From: Comamonas halotolerans
GTDB taxonomy: Bacteria > Pseudomonadota > Gammaproteobacteria > Burkholderiales > Burkholderiaceae_C
Assembly (NCBI RefSeq): GCF_030162935.1
Contig: NZ_JASAUZ010000001.1
Location: 496,001 to 560,000 of the forward strand
DNA length: 64,000 nucleotides
Reading direction: 5' to 3'
Below, one piece after another: positions 55,130-64,000 of this stretch. How positions within the stretch are numbered: the stretch's first letter is position 1; the number at the start of each line of letters is the position of its first letter. Made by a program: the position numbers and the translations under genes. The notes beneath the pieces are model-generated. The model was not told the origin of the DNA. It made no database searches and worked only from the letters and a program-made list of their open reading frames with translations.

Positions 55130-56866
55130 CTAAAAGCTTTCCCAATCGTCGTCAGTGCTCGCTGGCGCAGGCTTAGACGCAGGTGCCAGCTTGGGTATAG
55201 CCATCTTGCTGGCAGGCACGCCAGCCTCTTTTGCGAGCTGCATTTTGGGGGACCTGGCAGGCAGCGACTTGCTCACACTACGCGCAATCACAGATTTGCT
55301 TGCAGGAAGCGGCGACCCAACGCCGCCCACGTTGAAGATCGACACCACCTCCGACAACCGTTTCGCCTGCTCATTCATGGCCACAGCCGCTGCGCTGGAC
55401 TGCTCCACCAAAGCCGCGTTTTGCTGCGTCATCTGATCGAGATTGCTGACCGCCTGATTGACTTGGGCAAAACCATCATGTTGTTCGCTGGCTGCAGCAC
55501 TGAGCTCTCCGATCAAATCCGTTACACGACGCACGCTGTAGACAATCTCTTGCATGCTCTCACCAGCTTGAGCCACTTGCGCAGAACCGGCATCCACATT
55601 GCTGACGCTGTCCGAAATCAATGCCTTGATTTCCTTGGCTGCCTCTGCACTGCGTTGCGCCAATGATCGTACCTCGCCCGCCACCACGGCAAATCCCCGG
55701 CCTTGCTCACCTGCCCGCGCAGCTTCGACGCCCGCATTCAGCGCAAGAATATTGGTCTGAAAGGCGATGCCATCAATCACGCCGATGATGTCGGCAATCT
55801 TGTGGCTACTGCTCGTGATCTGCTGCATGCTGCTGACCACCTGTTCAACCACAGCACCTCCACGCTCTGCCGCCTGTACTGCCGTATTCGACAGCTGATT
55901 TGCCTGACGTGCAGTATCAGCTGCCTGTGACACAGTGGCAGTCAGCTCTTCAATGCTGGCCGCAGTCTCTTCTAGGTTGGCCGCTGTTTGTTCGGTACGC
56001 CCCGACAGATCCTGGTTACCTCCTGCGATCTGACTTGCCGCTGAAGACACGGATTCCACTCCATGGCGAACCTCCGACACTACTGCACGCAAGCGCGCAG
56101 TCATGGCATTCAAGCTGCGCAGCAAAGCACCAAGCTCATCACGGCGGTCATCGCTGATTTCCACGGTCAGGTCTCCTGCGGCAATGCTTTCTGCCAGCTT
56201 CACCGCTTTATCCAGAGGATTGGTGATCTGCCGCACCATCAGCATGGTCAGCAGCAGACCGACCATCACTACCGCTGCAAGCACCAGCCTGCCCAGCAGC
56301 AAGGCCGTATCGCGTGCTTTCTGGCCTTCAGCGTGCAGGCTTTCCCGCAGGCGCTCCTGCAAGCTCACCATCTCAGTTTGTGCCTGGTTGTAAACCGTGA
56401 CTGCAGGCAACACCTGTCCATCCAGCATGGCACGCGCTTGAGACCAGTCCCCCGACTCTCGGGTTTGATGAGTTTTGGCTATCAGCTCAAGCACCTTGGA
56501 CCGCGCTTGTGCAATTTTTTTCAGCTGTTGGTGTCCCTCTGGACTTGCAAGCAGTCGCTCCAGCTGCTCCTGCAATGCCGTAGCCTGAGCAATACCTTCT
56601 TTGATTTTGCTCTGCGCATAAAGGTTCACTTCATCTTCGGACGACATGGTGCCCAGCACCACATGAGCCACAGCAGAATCTGTGACTCCACGCCACTCCA
56701 AAGCCAATCGAATGCGGTTTTCATAGTCCCGCATTTGAAGACGCTCCGTCTCCTCCAGCTGGCTGACATAGTTGCTCATCAAAAAATTAGTAAGCAGCAC
56801 CAGTGAAAGTACGCTGAGAAGCAGCCCCCAAATTTTTTTAGTAACCGACACATTTTTCAATTGCAT
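55130..56866 (-). CDS. Methyl-accepting chemotaxis protein with CheR-binding pentapeptide
   Basis: A 578-residue chemoreceptor. A membrane helix (about 12-32) precedes a helical periplasmic domain with a [19 protein letters not shown] start, a second helix lies at about 190-212, then HAMP (about 213-265), the methylated helix bundle and the signalling hairpin ([21 protein letters not shown]). The C-terminus is a Lys/Pro/Ala-rich tether ending DDWESF, matching the W-x-x-F pentapeptide that binds CheR and CheB. The ligand is unknown. ATG 56866 is used for its strong GGAGG site. Confidence 0.93.
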   Translation of the reverse strand: MQLKNVSVTKKIWGLLLSVLSLVLLTNFLMSNYVSQLEETERLQMRDYENRIRLALEWRGVTDSAVAHVVLGTMSSEDEVNLYAQSKIKEGIAQATALQEQLERLLASPEGHQQLKKIAQARSKVLELIAKTHQTRESGDWSQARAMLDGQVLPAVTVYNQAQTEMVSLQERLRESLHAEGQKARDTALLLGRLVLAAVVMVGLLLTMLMVRQITNPLDKAVKLAESIAAGDLTVEISDDRRDELGALLRSLNAMTARLRAVVSEVRHGVESVSSAASQIAGGNQDLSGRTEQTAANLEETAASIEELTATVSQAADTARQANQLSNTAVQAAERGGAVVEQVVSSMQQITSSSHKIADIIGVIDGIAFQTNILALNAGVEAARAGEQGRGFAVVAGEVRSLAQRSAEAAKEIKALISDSVSNVDAGSAQVAQAGESMQEIVYSVRRVTDLIGELSAAASEQHDGFAQVNQAVSNLDQMTQQNAALVEQSSAAAVAMNEQAKRLSEVVSIFNVGGVGSPLPASKSVIARSVSKSLPARSPKMQLAKEAGVPASKMAIPKLAPASKPAPASTDDDWESF

Positions 56867-57082
56867 CCCTCCTCCCTCCACCTTTCATAGACTTACCTCA
56901 CGAGCGATCGCCTACCGCATCGTTCACGCATTCTCCGAGGAATTGGCAAGTGTAAGCAAATGTGAGGAGCATGACTACACCGCCTTGCATGAACTCAAAC
57001 ACCGTTGAAAATCAAGTGCACCACTTTGATGCTTTGTGTCGAATGCAGCCGCTTTGAAAAAACTATCATTTCTTTGATTTCT

Positions 57083-57952
57083 ATGCCAATTTCTTTTCAC
57101 GCTGATCTGCATTGCCACTCCACGTTCTCTGACGGCACACTCTCTCCCACAGCCTTGGCGCAGCGTTCCAAGCGCAACGGAGTCACTCTGTGGGCCTTGA
57201 CCGATCACGATGAAATTGCAGGCTTGCCAGAAGCTCGGGATGCGGCCTTTGCGCAAAATCTGGACTTTTTGACAGGCGTTGAAATCTCCGCCAGTTTTGC
57301 CAATACCACCGTACATATCGTCGGCCTGGGTTTTGATACCGACAACACGCAACTGCGACAGGGCTTGCAGGACTTGCGCAACAATCGTGGCCCGCGCGCG
57401 CAGGAAATGGGGCGCCAGCTGGCCGCCGTTGGCATTCCCGATGCTTATGAAGGTGCCTTGAAGTTTGTGGGCAATCCTGCGTTGATTTCACGCACCCACT
57501 TTGCTCGTTATCTGGTGGAAGCAGGCATTTGCAAAGACACCCATGAAGTCTTCAAAAACTACCTGGTGGAAGGCAAACCTGGCTACACCCCCCAGCGCTG
57601 GGCAACTCTCGAAGATGCTGTGCGATGGATTACCGGCGCCAGGGGTGTTGCTGTGATTGCCCATCCCGCACGTTACGGATTTAGTCCAACTGAGGAATTC
57701 GCTTTTTTCAGCAGCTTCAAGTCGTATGGAGGACAAGCTATCGAAGCTGTGACCGGTAGTCATAAGCCCCATGAGTATTCCCATTACGCAGATTTGGCCA
57801 AGGAAATGGGATTGACCATCTCCCGCGGTAGTGACTTTCACAGCCCACAAGAGTCCCACATTGACATCGGAGGCTTGCCCGCTGACCCACCAGGCACCAC
57901 GGGCGTGTGGGAACTGCTGCAAGCACGCATTCAAAAAGCCGTTAGCGCATAA
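57083..57952 (+). CDS. PHP-domain 3',5'-nucleoside bisphosphate phosphatase (YciV/RnmA-type)
   Basis: The 289-residue PHP protein begins MPISFHADLHCHSTFSDGTL (metal ligands His7, His10 and His12 region) and continues with LWALTDHDEIAGL, EISASF, VAVIAHPARYG and SRGSDFHSP, a full set of PHP metal motifs. YciV of E. coli removes the 3' phosphate of pAp and also trims 5' ends of short RNAs. ATG 57083 follows homologues. It is 55 bases before a YciO-type gene, the same pair as in E. coli. Confidence 0.9.
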   Translation: MPISFHADLHCHSTFSDGTLSPTALAQRSKRNGVTLWALTDHDEIAGLPEARDAAFAQNLDFLTGVEISASFANTTVHIVGLGFDTDNTQLRQGLQDLRNNRGPRAQEMGRQLAAVGIPDAYEGALKFVGNPALISRTHFARYLVEAGICKDTHEVFKNYLVEGKPGYTPQRWATLEDAVRWITGARGVAVIAHPARYGFSPTEEFAFFSSFKSYGGQAIEAVTGSHKPHEYSHYADLAKEMGLTISRGSDFHSPQESHIDIGGLPADPPGTTGVWELLQARIQKAVSA

Positions 57953-58007
57953 GCTGAGCAAGCGCGCACAATGCAGCCCAGATAAAAAATAAACAAGGAC
58001 AAGCTCC

Positions 58008-58643
58008 ATGGCCCAATACTTTGAGATCCACCCCGACAATCCGCAGCCACGATTGCTGAAACAGGCAGCTGCCCTCTTGCAAAAAGGCGGCGTATTGGCC
58101 ATTCCCACTGACTCCAGCTACGCCTTGGTCTGCCAGCTGGACGATAAAAATGCCGTGGATCGCCTGCGCCGCATTCGTCAGGTCAACGACAAACACCATC
58201 TCACCTTGCTATGCCGTGATTTGTCTGAACTGGCGAACTACGCCGTGGTCGACAACAAACAGTTCCGCCTGATGAAGCTTGGCACGCCTGGTCCCTACAC
58301 TTTTATCCTGGATGCCACCAAGGAAGTTCCACGCCGCGTCAGCCACCCCTCTCGCAAAACCATTGGCTTGCGCGTTCCAGACCGCAAAGGCACGCAAATG
58401 TTGCTGGAACTGCTCGGTGCACCGCTGCTGGCCACTACCTTGATCGCCCCCGGAGAGGAAGATCCGATGAACGATCCGCAAGCGATTCGCGAACGTTTTG
58501 AGCACGATCTCGATGCTGTGGTCGACGCGGGTGCCTGCCCTCTGCAGCCCACCACCGTGATTGACCTCACTCCTATGGCAAATGGCAGCGAACCCAAGGT
58601 GCTACGCGAGGGCGCTGGCAGCTTGCAAGCAGTGGGTCTGTAA
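58008..58643 (+). CDS. YciO-type threonylcarbamoyladenylate synthase family protein
   Basis: The 211-residue YrdC-fold protein contains GGVLAIPTDSSYALVCQ, KHHLTLLCRDLSEL, KLGTPGPYTFILDATKEVPRRV, and RKTIGLRVPD. YciO proteins resemble TsaC/Sua5, which make threonylcarbamoyl-AMP for tRNA t6A, but YciO itself is a separate branch whose role is less clear. The K-x-x-L-T and T-G-P-Y loop residues are present. It lies in a likely operon with the PHP-domain gene and the S2P gene. Confidence 0.87.
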   Translation: MAQYFEIHPDNPQPRLLKQAAALLQKGGVLAIPTDSSYALVCQLDDKNAVDRLRRIRQVNDKHHLTLLCRDLSELANYAVVDNKQFRLMKLGTPGPYTFILDATKEVPRRVSHPSRKTIGLRVPDRKGTQMLLELLGAPLLATTLIAPGEEDPMNDPQAIRERFEHDLDAVVDAGACPLQPTTVIDLTPMANGSEPKVLREGAGSLQAVGL

Positions 58644-58694
58644 TCCCAAAGCGGGTTTCAGGACAGTCTCAGTGATGTTTGCGACAATTGCACG

Positions 58695-59357
58695 GTGAAC
58701 GAATTAATTCAAACCGTCCTGATCTATGCCTTGCCCGTGTTGTTTGCCATCACGGTGCATGAGGCTGCCCACGGCTATGCGGCCCGCCACTTTGGTGATC
58801 ACACAGCATCCATGCTGGGACGCATCACCCTCAACCCCATCAAGCACATTGACCCTATCGGCACTATCCTGATGCCGTTGCTGCTGTATTTTTCGACTTC
58901 AGGCGCTTTCTTGTTTGGTTACGCCAAGCCTGTTCCCGTGAATTTTGCCAATCTGCGCCACCCCAAACGCGACATGATCTGGGTGGCTTTGGCAGGCCCG
59001 GCCTCCAACTTTTTGCAAGCTATTGCCTGGGCCATCGCCTTGTTACTTTTGATGATCGTTGATACTGGTGAGCGCTTCTTTCTGGAAATGGCGCGCGCCG
59101 GCATCCTGGTGAACCTCGTTATGTGGGCCTTCAACCTGTTTCCGCTTCCACCGCTCGATGGTGGCCGCATTGTGGCTGGACTGCTTCCCACACGTGCTGC
59201 CATCACGTTCTCGCGCATCGAACCTTACGGATTCTTCATCGTCTTGGCGCTGGTGCTTTTGGGCATTGTGAGTAGCATCTGGCTGCTTCCTTTAATGAAT
59301 ATTGGTTACAGCGTCATTGATTTCATCATCCAGCCCCTGCTGAGTGCGCTGCGCTAA
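58695..59357 (+). CDS. Site-2 protease family zinc metalloprotease
   Basis: The 220-residue membrane protein has the S2P zinc motif HEAAH (22-26), the GRITLNPIKHIDPIGTI block, and the second metal motif NLFPLPPLDGGRI. About five membrane helices are visible and there is no PDZ domain. It belongs to the compact family (group III) whose substrates are unknown. The start is GTG 58695. It lies 51 bases after the YciO-type gene and 65 bases before trpS. Confidence 0.9.
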   Translation: MNELIQTVLIYALPVLFAITVHEAAHGYAARHFGDHTASMLGRITLNPIKHIDPIGTILMPLLLYFSTSGAFLFGYAKPVPVNFANLRHPKRDMIWVALAGPASNFLQAIAWAIALLLLMIVDTGERFFLEMARAGILVNLVMWAFNLFPLPPLDGGRIVAGLLPTRAAITFSRIEPYGFFIVLALVLLGIVSSIWLLPLMNIGYSVIDFIIQPLLSALR

Positions 59358-59422
59358 AAACAAAAATATCTGCAGGCATGCACCGAAGCTGTTTCCTGCA
59401 TTTCAGAATTGATTTGAGAAAT

Positions 59423-60730
59423 ATGACTACTACCCGCTTTCTTACAGGCATCACGCCTTCCGGCACCCCGCACCTGGGCAATTACGCGGGTGCTATCCGC
59501 CCTGCTATTGCTGCCAGCCAGACACCTGGCATGGAGAGCTTTTACTTTTTGGCCGACTATCACGCCCTGATCAAATGCCAGGATCCTGCGCGCGTAAACC
59601 GTTCCACTTTAGAGATTGCTGCCAGTTGGCTCGCTTGCGGCCTCGATCCAGAAAAAGTCGTTTTCTACCGCCAGTCTGATGTGCCCGAGATTCCCGAGCT
59701 CAACTGGTTTCTGACCTGTGTCACGGGCAAAGGCGTACTCAACCGTGCCCACGCCTACAAGGCCTCTCAAGACAAAAACGCAGAGGCAGGCAAAGACCTG
59801 GATGATGGCGTTACTGCAGGCTTGTTCATGTACCCGGTGCTGATGGCTGCAGACATTCTGATGTTCAACGCACACAAGGTCCCTGTTGGCCGCGACCAGA
59901 TTCAGCACATTGAAATGGCGCGCGACATGGCGTCCAGCTTCAACCACTTGTATGGCGAGCACTTCACTTTGCCCGAAGTGGTTATTGAGGAAAGCGTTGC
60001 CACCTTGCCAGGCCTGGATGGTCGCAAGATGAGCAAAAGCTACGACAACACCATCCCACTGTTTGCTTCGCGCGAACAGCTCAAGAAACTGATTGGGAGC
60101 ATTGTTACCGACTCTCGCGCACCAGGAGAGCCCAAGGACACAGAAGGCTCCGCGCTGTTCCAGCTCTACCAAGCCTTTGCCACAGAAGCTCAGACCGAAG
60201 CCATGCGCCAGGCTTTTGCCAACGGTATTGCATGGAGTGAAGCCAAACAAATGCTGTTTGAATGCGTTGATGCCGAGCTGGCCCCCAAGCGTGAGCGCTA
60301 TGAAGATTTGATGGCCCACCCTGAAAAGGTTGAAGCGGCCTTGCAAATTGGTGCTGAACGCGCCCGGGCGCTGGCTCGCCCATTCATCGCAAAACTGCGC
60401 GCTGCAGTGGGTTTACGCAGTCTCGCCAGCCAGGATGGTGGCACCAAGAAGGCCAAGCCGGCCACCAAGGTGGCCTTGCCCAGCTTCAAGCAGTACCGGG
60501 AGTCTGATGGCAAGTTCTATTTCAAATTCTTGGCGGCCGATGGCCGGTTGCTGCTGCAAAGCACAGGATTTGATCAACCCAAACTGGCTGGCCAAAGCAT
60601 TGCTCAGCTCCAACAACAAGGCTCTGCAGCACTGAGCACATTGGCTGAGGTGTTGCAATTTGCAGACGGTATCTCTGAAGCTGATGTGACACAAGCACTG
60701 GATTCCTTGCAAGAGGCAGTCAAAGCCTAA
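59423..60730 (+). CDS. trpS: Tryptophan-tRNA ligase with C-terminal DUF1508-like extension
   Basis: A class I synthetase with HLGN (17-20, the HIGH equivalent), DGRKMSKS (about 199-206), NWFLTCVTGKG and the GVTAGLFMYPVLMAADIL block. The catalytic and anticodon domains end near residue 335. Residues 345-435 add a Lys-rich linker and a segment FKQYRESDGKFYFKFLAADG followed by STGFDQPKLAG, which resembles DUF1508/YegP strands. Typical TrpS proteins are about 330-340 residues, so the extra 90 are unusual. ATG 59423 is chosen; the frame runs 15 codons further upstream. Confidence 0.95.
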   Translation: MTTTRFLTGITPSGTPHLGNYAGAIRPAIAASQTPGMESFYFLADYHALIKCQDPARVNRSTLEIAASWLACGLDPEKVVFYRQSDVPEIPELNWFLTCVTGKGVLNRAHAYKASQDKNAEAGKDLDDGVTAGLFMYPVLMAADILMFNAHKVPVGRDQIQHIEMARDMASSFNHLYGEHFTLPEVVIEESVATLPGLDGRKMSKSYDNTIPLFASREQLKKLIGSIVTDSRAPGEPKDTEGSALFQLYQAFATEAQTEAMRQAFANGIAWSEAKQMLFECVDAELAPKRERYEDLMAHPEKVEAALQIGAERARALARPFIAKLRAAVGLRSLASQDGGTKKAKPATKVALPSFKQYRESDGKFYFKFLAADGRLLLQSTGFDQPKLAGQSIAQLQQQGSAALSTLAEVLQFADGISEADVTQALDSLQEAVKA

Positions 60731-60783
60731 GATACGTATATACATAAGCAACCAGCCCCAACGATAGAGAAGGAGCCATCTGA

Positions 60784-61470
60784 ATGCGCATTGCCGTTCT
60801 GGATGATGACCGCTTGCAGCTCGAAATGATGGAGCGTGTGGCCACTGAACTTGGCCACACCTGCCGTCTGCATGAAAACGGCCAAAGCTGTCTACAAGAT
60901 TTGCGTCGTGAAACTTTCGATATGCTGATTGTGGACTGGGAGCTGCCCGACACCAATGGCCCAGAAGTTATACGCTGGGCCCGTGAGCATTTAGCGCCTT
61001 CTCTGCCTATTTTGTTCGTCACACACCGCAGCGAGGAAAGTGACATTGTGCAAGGTCTGCAGTGTGGGGCCGATGATTTCATGACCAAGCCCCTGCGCGT
61101 GCCTGAGCTCAAGGCCCGCATGCAAGCGCTGCTGCGTCGAGCTTACCCGCAATGCACTGACGATGTGCAGAGCTTCGGACCTTACACCTTCAAGCGCTCT
61201 GCGTTGACCGTGACTTTTGGCAGCAAAGAGGTCGTGCTGACCTACCGTGAATTCGCATTGGCTATTTTGCTATTTCAGAATGCAGGTCGCCTGATGTCGC
61301 GTGATCACTTGCGCGAAGCCGTCTGGGGCCAAAACTCGGAAGTGCTGTCACGTTCCCTCGACACGCACGTTTCGCGTTTGCGCCAAGTGCTGCAACTGCG
61401 CCCTGGCAATACCTATTCGATTGCCGCCGTATATGGCTTGGGTTATCGCATGGATGAGCACAGCAGCTAA
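60784..61470 (+). CDS. OmpR/PhoB-family response regulator
   Basis: The 228-residue protein has a receiver domain (phosphoacceptor Asp51, acidic pocket Asp7-Asp9, Thr80, Lys102) and a C-terminal winged helix (YREFALAILLFQNAGRLMSRDHL and DTHVSRLRQVL). AAGGAG precedes ATG 60784. It is followed after 24 bases by a LysM/FecR gene and a CHASE2 gene, so it probably belongs to that signalling operon. No histidine kinase gene is visible unless the CHASE2 protein carries one beyond the window. Confidence 0.92.
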   Translation: MRIAVLDDDRLQLEMMERVATELGHTCRLHENGQSCLQDLRRETFDMLIVDWELPDTNGPEVIRWAREHLAPSLPILFVTHRSEESDIVQGLQCGADDFMTKPLRVPELKARMQALLRRAYPQCTDDVQSFGPYTFKRSALTVTFGSKEVVLTYREFALAILLFQNAGRLMSRDHLREAVWGQNSEVLSRSLDTHVSRLRQVLQLRPGNTYSIAAVYGLGYRMDEHSS

Positions 61471-61494
61471 TCTTCCCTGAACATCAACCGCCCT

Positions 61495-63219
61495 ATGCCA
61501 CACACAGCAGCAGCTTTTTTGCCCCACAAACGCCTGATTCTGCTGGCGGGATTGGTAACGGTTGTTTCGGCTTCAGCCCAGAACAAGCTCACGAGCGAGA
61601 GGACCATCACGCACCAGGTTCTTGCGGGCGACACCTTGGAGCAATTGTCCCGCCGTTACTTGGGAGACGGTTCGCTATGGCCGGCACTGCAAAGTCACAA
61701 CGGTGTGAGCAGCCCCTACCGGCTCAAACCAGGTTCCCTGCTGGAAATCCCTTTGCAGCTCATGCGTGCTGCCACTGCATCTGTGGACTACGTGCAAGGC
61801 ACCGCTCATATTCAGCGCAGCGGTGCTTCAACCGCTGCTACACGTGGCATGCCTTTGCAGGAAGGTGATCGACTCAAGCTCGATCCAGATGCCTTTGTAG
61901 CTGTCAAGCTTGCTGATGGCAGCACTGTGCGTGTTCAAGCGGCCTCGCAAGTTCAGCTCAGCCAACTACGCCGACGAGGCCGTGCAGGCAGCTTGCAGTC
62001 TGTGCTCGAAGTTGAGCAAGGTGGTATCGAAGTGAAAGTACCAGGCAAGCCCGATGCATATCGGCGCCTGGACGTATTGACCCCTGTGGCCGCCACCAGC
62101 GTCCGCGGCACGGAGTTTGATGTCCAACTCGCAAAAGACGGCAGCTCCACCACTGCCGTACTCAAAGGCCGTGTTGCACTGCAATCGCTGCTTGATACGG
62201 AAGGCTCTCGCCCTGCAGCACTGCTGAGTCCTCAGACCGGTGTCAGGGTGAATGCGAACGGCCAGGTTCTAGCAATCACAGATTTGCTCCCTGCCCCCCC
62301 AGCAAGAGAACTACCCTCTTTGAATGAAGATGCACAATGGCTCACCCTGACAATGCCAGCCTGGAAAGAGGCCCAGGGCTGGCGCGCCTTTGTCAGCAAA
62401 GATGCACTGGGCAAGCAAGTGCTGCGCAATGGTCAGTTTGCAGGCAACACTGCTCGATTTGCAGCCATTGAAGATGGTGATTATTTCTTGCATGTCCGCG
62501 CAGTGGACACACAAGGGATCAGTGGCATGCCGGCTACCGTTCCTTTGCGAGTGAAAGCTCACCCTGTCCCTCCACTACCTCAGAGCCCAGCCCCTTCCGG
62601 TGTGCTTGCTCAAGGCGAAGCGCAACTGCAATGCACCCCTGTAGCCGGTGTGCACAATTACCGCCACCAAGTGATTGCGCTGGAGCGCTTGGACAGCCCC
62701 GCTGCGCCCTCCGATTTTGCGCACCCTTTCTTGCAACACAGCAGTTCGGAACAATGCCACCTGGACTTAAGCACATTGCCTGCAGGTACCTATGCATGGC
62801 GAGCTGCCAGTGTGCGCATGCCGGATAACCAGCCAGACCAAGGACCATTTGGAGCCGCCCATATTTTTCGCATTGCGCCCAAACCCTCGGCGCTGAGCCC
62901 GGACGACTTGCAAGTGCAAACACTGATGGGTCGATCCGTCATTCACTGGCAAGGTGAAGCTGGACAGCGCTTTCGCTTGCAAGCTTTCCCCAGTGCTGAC
63001 AGCACTGAGCCCGCACTCGATACCATGTTGGCAGAGCCCCGCTGGACCGCAACTGGACTACCAGCGGGCACCTGGTTCATCCGCATTCAGGTACAAGCCC
63101 CCTCGGGCTTGAGCAGTGCATTTTCACCTGCGCGTAGTGTGCAGGTGCTTGAATTGGTGCAAGACGGATTTGGCAATCCCATAAGCACATCCACTGGCCT
63201 GGGCGTTGAACACCGCTGA
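61495..63219 (+). CDS. Secreted LysM and FecR domain protein
   Basis: The 574-residue protein has a signal peptide (cut near residue 29, SASAQ), a LysM domain (about 39-87: HQVLAGDTLEQLSRRYLG, SLLEIPL), and a FecR domain (about 90-235: VDYVQGTAHIQRSG, GDRLKLDPDAFVAVKLADG, TPVAATSVRGTEFDV). The rest (about 265-555) is built of beta-sandwich-like repeats (GDYFLHVRAVDTQGISGMP, GTWFIRIQVQAPSGL). LysM suggests peptidoglycan binding and FecR a periplasmic signalling role. It sits between the response regulator and the CHASE2 gene. Confidence 0.88.
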   Translation: MPHTAAAFLPHKRLILLAGLVTVVSASAQNKLTSERTITHQVLAGDTLEQLSRRYLGDGSLWPALQSHNGVSSPYRLKPGSLLEIPLQLMRAATASVDYVQGTAHIQRSGASTAATRGMPLQEGDRLKLDPDAFVAVKLADGSTVRVQAASQVQLSQLRRRGRAGSLQSVLEVEQGGIEVKVPGKPDAYRRLDVLTPVAATSVRGTEFDVQLAKDGSSTTAVLKGRVALQSLLDTEGSRPAALLSPQTGVRVNANGQVLAITDLLPAPPARELPSLNEDAQWLTLTMPAWKEAQGWRAFVSKDALGKQVLRNGQFAGNTARFAAIEDGDYFLHVRAVDTQGISGMPATVPLRVKAHPVPPLPQSPAPSGVLAQGEAQLQCTPVAGVHNYRHQVIALERLDSPAAPSDFAHPFLQHSSSEQCHLDLSTLPAGTYAWRAASVRMPDNQPDQGPFGAAHIFRIAPKPSALSPDDLQVQTLMGRSVIHWQGEAGQRFRLQAFPSADSTEPALDTMLAEPRWTATGLPAGTWFIRIQVQAPSGLSSAFSPARSVQVLELVQDGFGNPISTSTGLGVEHR

Positions 63220-63339
63220 TGCCATGTTCAGCCCTCGACACCTGGCATTGGAGCCCTGCGGCAAGGCACACTGCTTGCACACCAAACCTCAGCCCCATGC
63301 GCAAGCCTCTCGACTGCTTTGTGTGGAAACAGTCTTTCC

Positions 63340-64000
63340 ATGAAACGCTCTCTTTCACTGGAATGGCTGCTGATGTCATTGGGCTTGCTGGCTCTGGTGT
63401 TTTGGCTCTCCGGCCCACAGCATTTGCAGCGTGCCAATCTTTGGTTGCAAGATGTTTCGCTGCGCCTGCAAAAACACCAGGCGTCTCCTGATGTAGTGCT
63501 GGTTCTTGCCGATGAGTACAGTCTGGCCAGCATTGGTCGCTGGCCCTGGCGGCGAGCCTTGCACGCCCATGTTATTCAACAGATAAGTGCCGGACATCCG
63601 CAATCCATTGGTTTGGACTTTCTCTTATCCGAAGCAGATCTAGACTACCCCGAGGACGATCTCGCGCTTGCACAAAGTATTGCGCGCAGCGGGCGTGTCG
63701 TACTTCCTGTTGTGCGCGGTTTCAGTGATCAGACCATTACTTTGCCGCTACCCATCTTTACAGAAGCGGCAGCCCGACTGGGTCATGTACATCTTCCCCT
63801 CGATGAGGACGGAGGTGTTCGCAGTTTTTATGCCCTTGAAGGTATCGCTTCCCAGCCTTGGTTGCACCTTGGGCTGTCCATGCTGTGCATCAGCCAGGCT
63901 CAGCGCCCTGAATGCAGCAGCTCTAACGCAGGGAAAACTGCAATTCCCACCGGCCAATGGGAACGCCATGGGCTAACACACATTTCCTTTGCTCAAGGCA
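63340..64000 (+). CDS. CHASE2 domain protein, 3' partial at the window end
   Basis: The first 220 residues begin with a membrane helix (LLMSLGLLALVFWLSG) and continue as a CHASE2 extracytoplasmic sensor (VVLVLADEYSLASIGRWPW, SIGLDFLLSEAD, LPLDEDGGVRSFYAL). In this family the missing C-terminus is typically three further membrane helices and an adenylate/guanylate cyclase, kinase or GGDEF domain; this part is outside the window. ATG 63340 is used; the frame is open without a stop from the end of the FecR gene (63220), but no other start codon gives a better N-terminus. Confidence 0.85.
   Translation, partial: MKRSLSLEWLLMSLGLLALVFWLSGPQHLQRANLWLQDVSLRLQKHQASPDVVLVLADEYSLASIGRWPWRRALHAHVIQQISAGHPQSIGLDFLLSEADLDYPEDDLALAQSIARSGRVVLPVVRGFSDQTITLPLPIFTEAAARLGHVHLPLDEDGGVRSFYALEGIASQPWLHLGLSMLCISQAQRPECSSSNAGKTAIPTGQWERHGLTHISFAQG

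Overview
The window is a moderately GC-rich chromosomal segment of a betaproteobacterium of the order Burkholderiales, most likely family Comamonadaceae (Comamonas or a close relative). The evidence is gene content and order: rsgA, a CobD/CbiB-like gene, a CoA pyrophosphatase and rplS-trmD-rimM-rpsP lie in a row; lolA, ftsK and trxB are neighbours; an rpfE-type gene overlaps recJ; a TctA/TctB transporter and a DUF3422 protein are present. Almost everything is core housekeeping DNA. I see no insertion sequence, prophage, CRISPR array, integrase, rRNA or tRNA.

Layout. 1-7.5 kb: an M48 protease (cut by the window start), rsgA, the CobD/CbiB-like gene, a Nudix CoA pyrophosphatase, the ribosomal/tRNA-modification operon rpsP-rimM-trmD-rplS, a GNAT acetyltransferase and a TM2 protein. 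7.5-17 kb: a DUF47-Pit phosphate uptake pair under a probable Pho box, rarA, brnQ, lolA, ftsK, trxB. 17-25 kb: rpmB-rpmG, a CYTH protein, an FMN riboswitch controlling a type II lumazine synthase, then small accessory genes (a secreted hypothetical protein, an SRAP homologue without its catalytic residues, a membrane-tethered XRE regulator, a glycine-zipper protein), an RsmB-like methyltransferase, a DUF1653 protein and a PaiB-like protein. 25-35.5 kb: purN and yceH (divergent), a paired acyl-CoA dehydrogenase operon, a bestrophin, an HNH endonuclease, then ribF-ileS-lspA. 35.5-46 kb: a Na/Pi cotransporter with PhoU-like tail, a Nudix hydrolase and quinone oxidoreductase, two EamA exporters, an SDR, DUF3422 and tctBA. 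A 9-bp minisatellite bracketed by an inverted repeat lies at 45.9-46.05 kb. 46-55 kb: a minus-strand run lolC-lolD-tatD-deoxyinosine glycosylase-spermidine-synthase-like-gspE, and divergently rpfE-recJ. 55-64 kb: a chemoreceptor, the yciV-yciO type pair, a site-2 protease, trpS with a C-terminal extension, and at the right edge a response regulator, a LysM/FecR protein and a CHASE2 protein (cut by the window end).

Functional themes. Three sets stand out: phosphate (Pit plus DUF47 under a Pho box, and a separate NptA-like transporter with PhoU-like domain); flavin (riboswitch-controlled lumazine synthase, RibF, and the flavoproteins TrxB, PaiB-like and acyl-CoA dehydrogenases); and cell envelope (LolA, LolCD, LspA, FtsK, M48 and S2P proteases). 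The least explained candidates for new biology are the response regulator-LysM/FecR-CHASE2 cluster, the SRAP pseudoenzyme, and the G-rich minisatellite between gspE and tctB.
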